Shown: positions 33,204 through 41,358 of the stretch, one piece after another
Layout of the letters: each line of letters begins with the position of its first letter
Position numbering within the stretch: position 1 is the stretch's first letter
NCBI GenBank assembly: GCA_017427985.1
Contig: JAFRRS010000004.1
Location: forward strand, 62,001-126,000
Direction of reading: 5' to 3'
DNA: 64,000 nt
Source of the DNA: Bacteroidales bacterium
Lineage (GTDB): Bacteria > Bacteroidota > Bacteroidia > Bacteroidales > F082
The notes under the pieces: generated by a model
Told to the model about the DNA's origin: nothing
Seen by the model: only the letters and a program-made list of their open reading frames with translations
Database searches by the model: none
Translations under genes and position numbers: made by a program

Positions 33204-34457
33204 ATGAATAACGAAGAAAGAAACGGCAAACGTCAACATGTTGCCAGAAGAAAAACTGCCGAAGTCAGGAGATTCAGCGATGAGAGATTAGAGCAGTTTG
33301 AAAGAGAAAAAGCTCGCCGTGATGGCGATGAAGAACGCCACGAAAGAAGACCTTTCGGCGAAAGAAGAAGTTTCAGTCGTCGTGACGACGAAAGAAAACC
33401 ATTTGGTGAAAGAAGATCTTTCGGCCGTAATGACGACAGACCGTCAGAACGTTACGAAAGAAGCGAAAGAAAACCTTTCGGTGAAAGAAAGCCATTCGGT
33501 CGTCGTGATGACGACAGACCGTCAGAACGTTACGAAAGAAGTGAAAGAAAACCTTTCGGTGAAAGAAAGCCATTCGGTCGTCATGATGACGATAGACCGT
33601 CAGAACGTTACGAAAGAAGTGAAAGAAAACCTTTCGGTCGTAAATCCGATAGTACGTCAGAACGTTATGAAAAAAGAGAGCGTGGTGGCCGTCGCGGATA
33701 CCGCCGCGAAAAAGACCCTGAATTTGACCGCCCGCGCGCAACAGGCGAAATCCGCCTCAACAAATACCTCGCCGACTCAGGCATCTGCTCACGCCGTGAA
33801 GCCGACGACCTCATCCTCGCAGGCGCTGTCACAGTGAACGGCGAAGTGGTCACAGAACTCGGCACAAAAGTCAAAACAACCGACAAAGTGGTGTACGGCG
33901 GACAGACTCTGAACCGTGAAAAACTTCGTTATGTGCTTCTCAACAAACCTAAAGGCGTCATCACAACATCCGACGACCCTTACGAACGTCACACCGTCAT
34001 GGATCTTGTGCAAGACGCCTGCCAGGAACGCATCTACCCCGTTGGACGCCTCGACCGTAACACACTCGGCCTGCTCCTGCTCACCAACGACGGCGAACTC
34101 GCCAAGACCCTCACACACCCAAGCCATGAAGTGAAAAAACTCTATCACGTCACTCTCAACAAGCCTCTGACAAACAGCGACTTCGAGAAGATAGAAAACG
34201 GACTCATGCTTGAAGACGGCCCTATCAAAGTCGACAAAATCGACTACGTCACCGACGACCCTACAATGCGCGAAATAGGCGTTGAAATCCATTCCGGACG
34301 TAACCACATCGTCCGCCGTATCTTCGAAAGCCTCGGCTACGAAGTGATAAAACTCGACCGCGTCATGCTCGCAGGACTCACAAAACAAAACCTGCCTCGC
34401 GGACACTGGCGTTTCCTCACCAGCGCGGAAATAAGCATGCTTAAACGTATCGAATAA
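33204..34457 (+). CDS. rluB: Pseudouridine synthase RsuA/RluB family with repetitive charged N-terminus
   Basis: 417 residues. The first about 180 are very rich in Arg, Glu and Asp and contain a 26-residue repeat (DRPSERYERSERKPFGERK followed by PFGRRDD). From about residue 182 the normal enzyme begins: an S4 domain (IRLNKYLADSGICSRREAD), then the catalytic GRLDRNTLGLLLLTNDG with the nucleophilic Asp, and GRNHIVRRIFESLGY. It isomerises a uridine in 23S rRNA. Similar low-complexity extensions occur in other Bacteroidota RluB proteins and probably bind RNA. Confidence 0.93.
   Translation: MNNEERNGKRQHVARRKTAEVRRFSDERLEQFEREKARRDGDEERHERRPFGERRSFSRRDDERKPFGERRSFGRNDDRPSERYERSERKPFGERKPFGRRDDDRPSERYERSERKPFGERKPFGRHDDDRPSERYERSERKPFGRKSDSTSERYEKRERGGRRGYRREKDPEFDRPRATGEIRLNKYLADSGICSRREADDLILAGAVTVNGEVVTELGTKVKTTDKVVYGGQTLNREKLRYVLLNKPKGVITTSDDPYERHTVMDLVQDACQERIYPVGRLDRNTLGLLLLTNDGELAKTLTHPSHEVKKLYHVTLNKPLTNSDFEKIENGLMLEDGPIKVDKIDYVTDDPTMREIGVEIHSGRNHIVRRIFESLGYEVIKLDRVMLAGLTKQNLPRGHWRFLTSAEISMLKRIE
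33435..33668 (+). repeat. 78-bp coding tandem repeat in rluB
   Basis: Units start at 33435, 33513 and 33591; the third is truncated and diverges after about 50 bp. 78 bp is 26 codons, so copy-number change stays in frame and would lengthen or shorten the charged tail. Confidence 0.8.
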
Positions 34458-34459
34458 AC

Positions 34460-35746
34460 ATGAAAAAATTAACATTATTATTGTTTTTGACCGTATCATC
34501 TTTCGCCCTGCTCGGACAATCCGACACGCTGAAAGTGATGCAGTACAACCTCCTCAACTACGGCAACTACACAAGCTATTGCCCTCAAAGTGTCAACAAC
34601 GTTGCAGACAAGGATGTCTATATCAAAACCATCCTCTCTGCCTATTATCCGGATGTTCTCACGGTCTGCGAAATGGGCAGAAACGTCTCGCTGCCTAACG
34701 AGTTCCTCAAAAACAATTTGAACGTCAATGGCACAAACTATTGGATGACGAAAGGCGGCTCCAACACAACCAACTCCTCTCTCACCAACTGCATTTTCTA
34801 CAACTCCACAAAGTTGACCCTCGTGGCTCATAAGGTGGCGCAAAGCCATACCCGCGACGTCGACGTCTACGACTTCAAGCTGAAAAACGACGACAGCGGA
34901 AAAATCGTTTTCACATGCGTTGTCGCTCATCTTAAAGCCGGCTCGGGCTCGTCCAACGAAGGAACACGCAAAATAATGGCTGAAAACGTCATGAGATACC
35001 TCGAACAAAATTATCGCGAGAGAAACGTCCTCATCATGGGCGACTTCAACATTTACAAGGCTTCCGAAGATGCTTACAAGACGTTTACCAACCAGAACAC
35101 CTATCCGAATTCCTATTTCATCGACCCGCTTTATCCTTACGGCGTCGGCAACTGGAACTCAAATTACATGTTCGAGGATTATCATACCCAGTCTACACAC
35201 AAGGATGACAACGGCTGCCATTCGACAGGCGGCATGGACGACCGCTTCGACTTTATCCTGATGTCGGAAAATGTCTACGGCGGCAGAGACCATATCCGCT
35301 ATATCAACGGCAGCTATTTCGCCCTTGGTCAGGACGGACGGCATTTCAACAAAAGCATCAATTATCCTGAAAATTATGCAGTTTCTCAAGAAGTAGCCGA
35401 TGCTCTCTACAACAATTCCGACCACCTTCCTGTAATTATGGAACTTGTCGTGAATTATAACAGTTCTGATGTTAATGAATTGAATAACAATGTGCTAAAC
35501 TTCGATATTTTCCCCAATCCTTCAAGTGATAAAATAAATGTCAGGTTTTATCAGGATAATGTTGGAAAATCTAACATTTTGTTATTCAATACTTTAGGAC
35601 AAGCAGTTTATTCAGAGGATATTTTTGTCAACGACGGCGTAAATGAATATGTCTTGCCTGTCGAGAATCTTCCGAAAGGCTTGTATTTCTTAAGAATCAC
35701 CAATGTTGACGGCTTGACTGGCACAATAAAAGTTATCAAAGAATGA
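34460..35746 (+). CDS. Secreted endonuclease/exonuclease/phosphatase with T9SS sorting domain
   Basis: 428 residues. The signal peptide ends at FALLGQ. The EEP domain shows VMQYNLLNYG, the metal-binding Glu in VLTVCEMG, VVAHLKAGSG, LIMGDFNIY and the final DHLP motif (NNSDHLPVIM). The last about 75 residues (FDIFPNPSSDKINVRF ... GLYFLRITNVDGLTGTIKVIKE) are a T9SS type A sorting domain. A secreted nuclease or phosphodiesterase is likely; the substrate is not clear. It starts 2 bp after rluB and overlaps the next gene by 4 bp. Confidence 0.88.
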   Translation: MKKLTLLLFLTVSSFALLGQSDTLKVMQYNLLNYGNYTSYCPQSVNNVADKDVYIKTILSAYYPDVLTVCEMGRNVSLPNEFLKNNLNVNGTNYWMTKGGSNTTNSSLTNCIFYNSTKLTLVAHKVAQSHTRDVDVYDFKLKNDDSGKIVFTCVVAHLKAGSGSSNEGTRKIMAENVMRYLEQNYRERNVLIMGDFNIYKASEDAYKTFTNQNTYPNSYFIDPLYPYGVGNWNSNYMFEDYHTQSTHKDDNGCHSTGGMDDRFDFILMSENVYGGRDHIRYINGSYFALGQDGRHFNKSINYPENYAVSQEVADALYNNSDHLPVIMELVVNYNSSDVNELNNNVLNFDIFPNPSSDKINVRFYQDNVGKSNILLFNTLGQAVYSEDIFVNDGVNEYVLPVENLPKGLYFLRITNVDGLTGTIKVIKE

Positions 35747-37167
35747 AGTTTTTCCAAAAAGTCATAACCGGTTGTGTTAATTTCATGCAGAAATATCTGC
35801 CTGAGCCTTTCATTTTTGCAATCATTTTGACTTTTTTGGCAATCGCCGTGGCAATGCCTGTGTGCAAACAGAGCATCACGGAAGTGGTGAGCAACTGGGG
35901 CGGCGGCGTGTGGAATCTGCTTGGTTTCTCAATGCAGATGGCTCTCGTCCTCGTCACTGGCGCTACTTTGGCGGCTGCCCCATTTATCAAAAAAGGTATC
36001 AGCAGACTCGCTTCATTGCCTAAAACGCCTGCCAGCGCAATAGCTCTCGTGACAGCTATCTCAGCGGTGGCATGCTGGCTCAACTGGGGCTTCGGTCTCA
36101 TCGTCGGCGCCATTTTCGCTAAAGAGATAGCCAAGAAACTCAAAGGCGTCGATTATCGCCTTCTCATCGCATCGGCATATAGCGGTTTCGTGGTGTGGCA
36201 CGCTGGTATCTCCGGCTCTATCCCGCTGAAAATGGCTTCCGACCTCAACGACCTCGTGAAAGACACTAACGGCGTGATAACCAACACGATACACATCTCA
36301 AACACCATCCTCGACTATCATAACATCCTCATGGTGGTCCTCGTTACCATCGCGCTCGTGGCAATCAATTCTGCCATGCACCCCAAAACAGGCATCGTCA
36401 CCATCGACCCCGCCTTATTGCAAGAAGACGATGTCGTAGGGGCGAATCATCATTCGCCCGAATCGAATCATCATTCGCCCGAATCGAATCATCATTCGCC
36501 CAAATCGAATCATCATTCGTCCGTTACCCCTGCCATGAGATTGGAAAATAGCCGTCTCCTATCCGCCCTATTGGCCTTATTAGGCTTATCCTATCTTGTC
36601 ATCAGCCTGTTCATCAAGCATAAATCCTTCGACCTCGGCTCGGTTATCCTGCTTTTCCTGTTCCTCGGCATCATCTTGCACAAAACGCCTATCGCATACG
36701 TTCGCGCTTTCGCAAAATCAGTGAGCGGCGCGGCAGGGATATTGCTCCAGTTCCCGTTTTATGCTGGCATCATGGGCATCATCACTGGAGTCGGCGCATC
36801 GGGCATCTGCCTCGGCACAGTGGTTAGCGAGGCGTTTGTAAACATCTCTACGTCAACGACTTATCCGATATACACTTTCCTTTGCGCTGCCATTCTCAAC
36901 ATGTTCGTACCTTCTGGTGGCGGTCACTGGGCTATTCAAGCGCCTATCATGTTCGCCGCCGGTGAAGCACTCAACGTCGACCACGGACTCACGGGCATGG
37001 CAATAGCTTGGGGCGACGCTTGGACCAACCTCATCCAGCCGTTCTGGGCTCTGCCCGCTCTCGCTATAGCGAAACTCAACGCAAAGGATATCATGGGGTT
37101 CTGCCTCATCGATCTCGTCGTTTCCGGAATCATCATCATCGGCGGACTTCTAATCTGGGCAATATGA
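35743..37167 (+). CDS. Short-chain fatty-acid transporter (AtoE-type) with a repeat-derived insert
   Basis: 474 residues, strongly hydrophobic. LPEPFIFAIILTFLAI, WNWGF-like WLNWGFGLIVGAIFAKEIAK, SGFVVWHAGISGSIPL and FVPSGGGHWAIQAPIM are typical of the AtoE family, which moves short-chain fatty acids across the inner membrane. A hydrophilic loop at about residues 232-262 holds four copies of a heptapeptide around SNHHSP. It is encoded by a GTAGGGGCGAAT-type repeat (36436-36530) and is foreign to the family. The start overlaps the upstream gene by 4 bp and the stop overlaps dnaG by 4 bp. Confidence 0.9.
   Translation: MKFFQKVITGCVNFMQKYLPEPFIFAIILTFLAIAVAMPVCKQSITEVVSNWGGGVWNLLGFSMQMALVLVTGATLAAAPFIKKGISRLASLPKTPASAIALVTAISAVACWLNWGFGLIVGAIFAKEIAKKLKGVDYRLLIASAYSGFVVWHAGISGSIPLKMASDLNDLVKDTNGVITNTIHISNTILDYHNILMVVLVTIALVAINSAMHPKTGIVTIDPALLQEDDVVGANHHSPESNHHSPESNHHSPKSNHHSSVTPAMRLENSRLLSALLALLGLSYLVISLFIKHKSFDLGSVILLFLFLGIILHKTPIAYVRAFAKSVSGAAGILLQFPFYAGIMGIITGVGASGICLGTVVSEAFVNISTSTTYPIYTFLCAAILNMFVPSGGGHWAIQAPIMFAAGEALNVDHGLTGMAIAWGDAWTNLIQPFWALPALAIAKLNAKDIMGFCLIDLVVSGIIIIGGLLIWAI
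36436..36530 (+). repeat. GTAGGGGCGAAT-family element translated inside atoE
   Basis: GTAGGGGCGAATCATCATTC, then three more 21-bp units beginning at 36460, 36481 and 36502 (GAATCGAATCATCATTCGCC type), and a closing GTTACCCC. The outer ends are near-complementary (GTAGGGG / CCGTTACCCC). The intergenic relative is at 41359-41423. Confidence 0.8.
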
Positions 37168-39101
37168 TACCGCGCGACACCATAAACCAGATTCTCGAGA
37201 CAGCACGCATCGAAGACGTGGTGAGCGAGTTCGTCACGCTTAAAAAACGCGGCTCCAACCTCATCGGCGTATGCCCTTTCCATAAGGAAAAGACACCTTC
37301 GTTCAATGTCAACCCCGCCCGCAACATCTTCAAATGCTTCGGCTGCGGAAAAGCTGGCGACTCCGTGCGTTTCATCATGGAGCACGAGCATTATTCTTTC
37401 CAAGAGGCGCTTCGTTATCTCGCCAAGAAATACGGCATCAAGATTGAGGAACGCGAGCAGACTCCCGAAGAACTGGCGGCGCAGAACGAACGCGAACGTA
37501 TGTTCAACATCAACAGCTTCGCGCAAGACTATTTCTCCAATATCATGATGAACTCCGATGAAGGCTTGTCCGTCGGTCTCTCTTATTTCCGTGGACGCGG
37601 CTTCAGAGACGCCATCATCAACAAGTTCCAGCTCGGATATTGTCCAAATAGTGGTTCAGCCTTCACCGATTACGCTATCCAACACGGCTACGACAAAGAC
37701 CTTCTTATCAAAGTCGGCCTCACTGGAAGCTATGAAAACCGCCTCTATGACCGTTATCAGGGACGCGTCATTTTCCCGATTCATAACCTTACCGGAAAAG
37801 TCATCGGCTTCGGAGGACGTATCCTCACTTCCGAAAAAACCAAGGCAAAATACGTCAACTCTCCTGAATCGGAGATTTATAATAAAAGTCAGACTCTTTA
37901 CGGCATCTTCTTTGCCAGAAATGAGATTTCACGCCTTGACAACTGTATCCTCGTCGAAGGTTATGCCGACGTGCTGTCGATGCACCAGGCAGGAATTGAA
38001 AACGTAGTGGCAAGCTCCGGCACATCGCTCACAACCGAGCAGATTCGTATGATAAGCCGTTATACCAAAAATATAACGATGCTCTACGATGGCGACGCTG
38101 CCGGTATTCACGCCGCTCTGCGTGGCACGAACATGATTCTCGAAGAAGGCATGAATGTACGTATCGTGGTGCTGCCACCTGAAGACGACCCCGACTCCTT
38201 CGTGCAGAACAACCCTATCGAAGTCGTCACCAAATACCTGGCTGACAACGCCAAGGATTTTATCAGCTTCAAGACAAATCTCCTTCTGAAAGACGCAAAA
38301 AACGACCCGATAAAGAAAGCAGGTGTCATCAAAGACATCGTGGAGACTATCTCCGTCATTCCTGACCCTATTTATCGCGCCACTTATGTCAAGGAATGCA
38401 GCCGCATGCTTGAAGTCGCTGAGCAAACCCTCATGAACGAGCTCAACAAGCTCCTCCGTGCCAAATACCGCAAACAACTCGGTCTCGACCCTTCACAAAC
38501 CCCTCAACAAGAACAATATTCATCCTACCCCTCTCCGGACTCTCAGCAGCCTCCAATTGAGCAGGAATCAGTTCCTATCGGCTTCTACCAGGAGCAAGAG
38601 CTCGTGAAGCTCCTTCTCACTCACGGCACCGACACCATCGAGTTGGATGACTACACCACCACCGTCGCTTCACTCATCATCGATGACCTTAAAAACGATG
38701 GTCTGCTGTTCAAAAACGAGACACACAAAAAGATTTTCGATGCCTTCGACCGCGGTCTTGACACCGGCGAGCTACCAACGCTGCAGCAACTTATATCAAG
38801 TGAGGACCAGGACGTCGCCGAACTGACAGCCAATCTTCTCAGCACACAATACAAACTTGACGACTGGCTACGTCATCGCATCGTGGTGAAAACCGAAGAC
38901 GACGTCCTCAAAAAGACCGTCCTCATGTCCATCCTCCGTTTCAAAGACATGGTCATCGAAGACCGTCGCATCGAAATCATGAAAGAGCTCAAAGCTACCC
39001 CCGACCTCGACGAACAGCTCATCCTCCTCCAAAAAAAGAAACACCTCGACGACATCCGCCACCGCATCAACCGCGACCTCGGAATCGTAATTACAAAATA
39101 G
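37164..39101 (+). CDS. dnaG: DNA primase
   Basis: 645 residues from ATG 37164, which overlaps the atoE stop by 4 bp (ATGA). The frame is open further upstream, but those codons are atoE in another frame and carry no primase homology. The zinc finger uses C37, H40, C58 and C61 (CPFHKEKTPSFNV, FKCFGCGKAGD). The toprim core includes LVEGYADVLSMHQAG and MLYDGDAAGIHAA. The C-terminal third after a Pro/Gln-rich linker binds the helicase. It synthesises primers for DNA replication. Confidence 0.96.
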   Translation: MIPRDTINQILETARIEDVVSEFVTLKKRGSNLIGVCPFHKEKTPSFNVNPARNIFKCFGCGKAGDSVRFIMEHEHYSFQEALRYLAKKYGIKIEEREQTPEELAAQNERERMFNINSFAQDYFSNIMMNSDEGLSVGLSYFRGRGFRDAIINKFQLGYCPNSGSAFTDYAIQHGYDKDLLIKVGLTGSYENRLYDRYQGRVIFPIHNLTGKVIGFGGRILTSEKTKAKYVNSPESEIYNKSQTLYGIFFARNEISRLDNCILVEGYADVLSMHQAGIENVVASSGTSLTTEQIRMISRYTKNITMLYDGDAAGIHAALRGTNMILEEGMNVRIVVLPPEDDPDSFVQNNPIEVVTKYLADNAKDFISFKTNLLLKDAKNDPIKKAGVIKDIVETISVIPDPIYRATYVKECSRMLEVAEQTLMNELNKLLRAKYRKQLGLDPSQTPQQEQYSSYPSPDSQQPPIEQESVPIGFYQEQELVKLLLTHGTDTIELDDYTTTVASLIIDDLKNDGLLFKNETHKKIFDAFDRGLDTGELPTLQQLISSEDQDVAELTANLLSTQYKLDDWLRHRIVVKTEDDVLKKTVLMSILRFKDMVIEDRRIEIMKELKATPDLDEQLILLQKKKHLDDIRHRINRDLGIVITK

Positions 39102-39104
39102 TTT

Positions 39105-39276
39105 ATGGTATTCCTCGCACTTCGTGCTCGGAATGACAACCTCTTATTATATTTTGGCGCGGCACAACGTCTCAAGGTTTTATCATTAATCGTCAAGCCG
39201 CGCCACATTGTTTACGTTTAAAGCTCTTGTCATTCCGAACCCCTTCAGGGGTGAGGAACCCCATCAAGTAACCTCA
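39105..39276. repeat. 172-bp direct repeat, left copy
   Basis: Matches 39622-39793 at 166 of 172 positions. Inside it are palindromes TTCCTCGCACTTCGTGCTCGG, a long hairpin GGCGCGGC...GCCGCGCC, and a TGTCATTCCGA...GGAACC end. It fills the gap after dnaG and may also end that transcript. Confidence 0.85.
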
Positions 39277-39603
39277 TCAACCATACGACGAAACTCCTTG
39301 TCTTATATAACCTCTTTCATTAACAATCTCTCTCCATTCAGGATTTAACTTATTTATCAGAGCTTCCTTTTTCTTTCGATTCCATTTTTTTAGCTCTGTT
39401 TCCCTATCAATAGCATTGTTTATGTAATCAAACTCTTCATAATAAATACAATATTCACAATTATATTTATCTGTAAATGAGTTTTTAAATCGATGGTTTT
39501 TATGTTGCCTAATTCGCTCTTCTAAATTACCGGTAACACCAATATACAGAACTTTTCTGTATTTGTTTGTCATTATGTAAATGTAGTATTTTTTTGATTT
39601 CAT
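39277..39603 (-). CDS. Single-domain GIY-YIG nuclease
   Basis: 108 residues. The motif pair is YYIYIMTN and KVLYIGVTGNLEERIRQHK, followed by the catalytic Arg helix and the ITREAAI-like Glu region (INNAIDRETELKKWNRKKKEALI), then LNPEWREIV. Members of this small family are common and multicopy in Bacteroidota and are often linked to mobile DNA. Its stop codon directly abuts the left 172-bp repeat, and its start lies 18 bp from the right one. Its promoter must therefore lie inside the repeat. Confidence 0.9.
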   Translation of the reverse strand: MKSKKYYIYIMTNKYRKVLYIGVTGNLEERIRQHKNHRFKNSFTDKYNCEYCIYYEEFDYINNAIDRETELKKWNRKKKEALINKLNPEWREIVNERGYIRQGVSSYG

Positions 39604-39621
39604 AAATTTTGTTTTTATTTA

Positions 39622-39793
39622 ATGGTATTCCTCGCACTTCGTGCTCGGAATGACAGCCTCTTATTATATTTTGGCGCGGCACAACGTCTCAAGGTTTTAT
39701 CATTAATCGTCAAGCCGCGCCACATTGTTCCCGTTTAAAGCTCTTGTCATTCCGAACCCCTTTAGGGGTTCGGAACCCCATCAAGTAACCTCA
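39622..39793. repeat. 172-bp direct repeat, right copy
   Basis: Same orientation and same length as 39105-39276 with six substitutions, including GTTTACG/GTTCCCG and GGGTGAGG/GGGTTCGG. The GIY-YIG gene lies exactly between the two. Confidence 0.85.
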
Positions 39794-39816
39794 AATTGTC
39801 ACTTTTTTCGTTCCCC

Positions 39817-39852
39817 TGTCATTCCGAGCGACCGCAGGGAGCGAGGAACCTC
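39817..39852. repeat. TGTCATTCCGA...GAGGAACC repeat at the end of the dehydrogenase gene
   Basis: TGTCATTCCGAGCGACCGCA then GGGAGCGAGGAACCTC. On the minus strand it encodes the last codons of the dehydrogenase (FLAPCGRSE) and its TGA stop. Confidence 0.75.
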
Positions 39853-40751
39853 ATTATGTTATCTACAACGATCCCCAGTCTCACCTCAAACGCCTCCTCC
39901 GTCGCAAACCCCACATGCGGCATCAGCATCGTATTCGGTGCCCCCAGTATCGGATTACTGCTATCAAGCGGCGGCTCCACGTCATAAACATCAAGTCCCG
40001 CCCCCGCTATCGTGCCGTTTTTCAGCACCTCCGCCAGATCCTTGGTGTTCACCACCGGTCCCCGCGCCGCGTTCACGATAATTGCTGTCTTCTTCATGAT
40101 AGCGAAATCCTTGGCAGTGATAAAGTCACGTGTCTCGTTGTTCAGCGCGATATGAAGTGCCACGATGTCAGCGTCCTTAAGCAGCGTCTCCTTGTCGACA
40201 AACGTCACGCCTGGCACCTCTTTCGGCGTGCGGTTCCATGCTATCACCTTGCACCCGAAAGCCTGCGCCAACGCCGCCGTACGCTGCCCGATGGCTCCCA
40301 TCCCGATGATGCCCACCGTCTTGCCGCCGATCTCGCGCCCAGGGACGATAGAAGGGCCTTTGCAGCTGCGCGTTATCCGGTCGTTCTCGATAACATGACG
40401 GTACAGCCCTATCATCATGCATATCGTCTCCTCCGCCACAGCCTCCGTCGAATATCCCGCAGCGTTCTTCACTATGATATTGCGACGCTTGCATTCCTCC
40501 ATGTCGATATGGTCCAAGCCCGTAAACGCTATCGAAAGCATCTTCAGGTTCGGACAAGCGTCAAAAAAGTCCTTGCGCAACGGCATGTTGCTCTCCACAA
40601 CGATATCCGCCCCCGCAGCGCGCTCAATGTTCTTCTCTGGCCTTCTGTCGGGATATATCACGACCTCATGACCACGTTTCTTTAAATCGTCACAAGCCTT
40701 CTCTATGGCTTCTATTTTGAGTCCTAACGGCTCCAAAAAGACTATCTTCAT
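39819..40751 (-). CDS. D-isomer-specific 2-hydroxyacid dehydrogenase
   Basis: 310 residues. The NAD-binding motif is VGIIGMGAIGQRTA with WNRTP after the second strand. NAARGPVVNTKDLAEVL supplies the Arg, DVYDVEPP the Glu, and LMPHVGFATEEA the catalytic His. It resembles phosphoglycerate or glycerate dehydrogenases, but the substrate cannot be fixed. The C-terminus stops abruptly in FLAPCGRSE, coded by a repeat element, where relatives continue with FLAG.P.NVV. The promoter box is at 40781-40788. Confidence 0.88.
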   Translation of the reverse strand: MKIVFLEPLGLKIEAIEKACDDLKKRGHEVVIYPDRRPEKNIERAAGADIVVESNMPLRKDFFDACPNLKMLSIAFTGLDHIDMEECKRRNIIVKNAAGYSTEAVAEETICMMIGLYRHVIENDRITRSCKGPSIVPGREIGGKTVGIIGMGAIGQRTAALAQAFGCKVIAWNRTPKEVPGVTFVDKETLLKDADIVALHIALNNETRDFITAKDFAIMKKTAIIVNAARGPVVNTKDLAEVLKNGTIAGAGLDVYDVEPPLDSSNPILGAPNTMLMPHVGFATEEAFEVRLGIVVDNIMRFLAPCGRSE

Positions 40752-40764
40752 CGTTCTACGTTTT

Positions 40765-40783
40765 TTGTTGTTTCAAACAACAA
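40765..40783. promoter_or_regulatory. Perfect palindrome at the dehydrogenase transcription start
   Basis: TTGTTGTTTCAAACAACAA (9-bp arms, 1-bp centre) lies between the TATCTTTG box and the ATG at 40751. There is no U-run, so an operator is more likely than a terminator. Confidence 0.4.
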
Positions 40784-40788
40784 AGATA
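40781..40788 (-). promoter_or_regulatory. -7 promoter box for the dehydrogenase gene
   Basis: TATCTTTG on the minus strand, 30 nt before ATG 40751, partly overlapping the palindrome. Confidence 0.5.
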
Positions 40789-40808
40789 GTCTTTTTTTCT
40801 TAATCACG

Positions 40809-41153
40809 CTATTCCGCGCTCATCTTTTCAACAAGCATGAACTCGTCCATCACAATCTCCGTGAAATAACGCTTGTTCTTGTTGCTGTCCTCATACTGCC
40901 GCGTCTGTATCTTGCCCTCAATCGCCATCAAAAGACCCTTCCTGACAAGCTTCTCGACGTTCTCAGCCGTCTTTCCGAACGCAAGTATGTTATGCCACTC
41001 CGTCTCCTCTACAAGCTCCATCTTCTCGTTGTAGTGCTTCTCGTTGGTGGCTAATGTGAATTTCGCGAGCTTCCTGCCCTCGCCGAATGTCTTGACTTCC
41101 GGATTCATGCCCGGTCGCCCAATCAGATGAACTGAATTCCTTAAGGTTCCCAT
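40809..41153 (-). CDS. ssb: Single-stranded DNA-binding protein
   Basis: 114 residues from ATG 41153 (MGTLRNSVHLIGRPGMNPEV). The OB fold shows KLAKFTLATNE, ETEWHNILAFGKTAENVEKLVRKG and EGKIQTRQYEDSNKNKRYFTEIV. The protein is shorter than usual and lacks the acidic C-terminal tip (DDDIPF) that recruits partner proteins. It may be an accessory SSB rather than the main replication one. An upstream in-frame Met at 41207 lies on the wrong side of the promoter box at 41194-41201. Confidence 0.92.
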   Translation of the reverse strand: MGTLRNSVHLIGRPGMNPEVKTFGEGRKLAKFTLATNEKHYNEKMELVEETEWHNILAFGKTAENVEKLVRKGLLMAIEGKIQTRQYEDSNKNKRYFTEIVMDEFMLVEKMSAE

Positions 41154-41193
41154 TTTGTTAATGTTTTTAGTGTTGTTATTTGTTTTGACTCTG

Positions 41194-41201
41194 CAAAAAT
41201 A
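41194..41201 (-). promoter_or_regulatory. -7 promoter box for ssb
   Basis: TATTTTTG on the minus strand, about 41 nt before ATG 41153. It excludes the longer start. Confidence 0.5.
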
Positions 41202-41358
41202 TAACAAAAAAAATAATTAGTCGTACGAAAAACAACTAATTTTCAAACACCCTCGTAACATTCTGACTGACAACACGTTACAAAAGGTTTTTCCAAATCT
41301 CTATGTTTTTTAATTCTTAAAAAATTTTATTAAAAATTTTTAACATCCCATAAAAAAA

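Noticed and set aside
33298-33837. A 179-codon open frame overlapping rluB on the plus strand
   Set aside because: It is a frame shadow kept open by the 78-bp repeats. Its peptide is simple Val/Glu/Lys repetition and it has no promoter of its own.
37008-37163. In-frame extension of dnaG by 52 codons
   Set aside because: The extension overlaps atoE in another frame, is Arg/His-rich and unlike primases. ATG 37164 gives the standard N-terminus MIPRDTINQILE and a 4-bp ATGA overlap.
40765-40783. Palindrome as terminator of ssb
   Set aside because: No U-run follows on the minus strand and it overlaps the promoter of the next gene, so it is listed as a possible operator instead.
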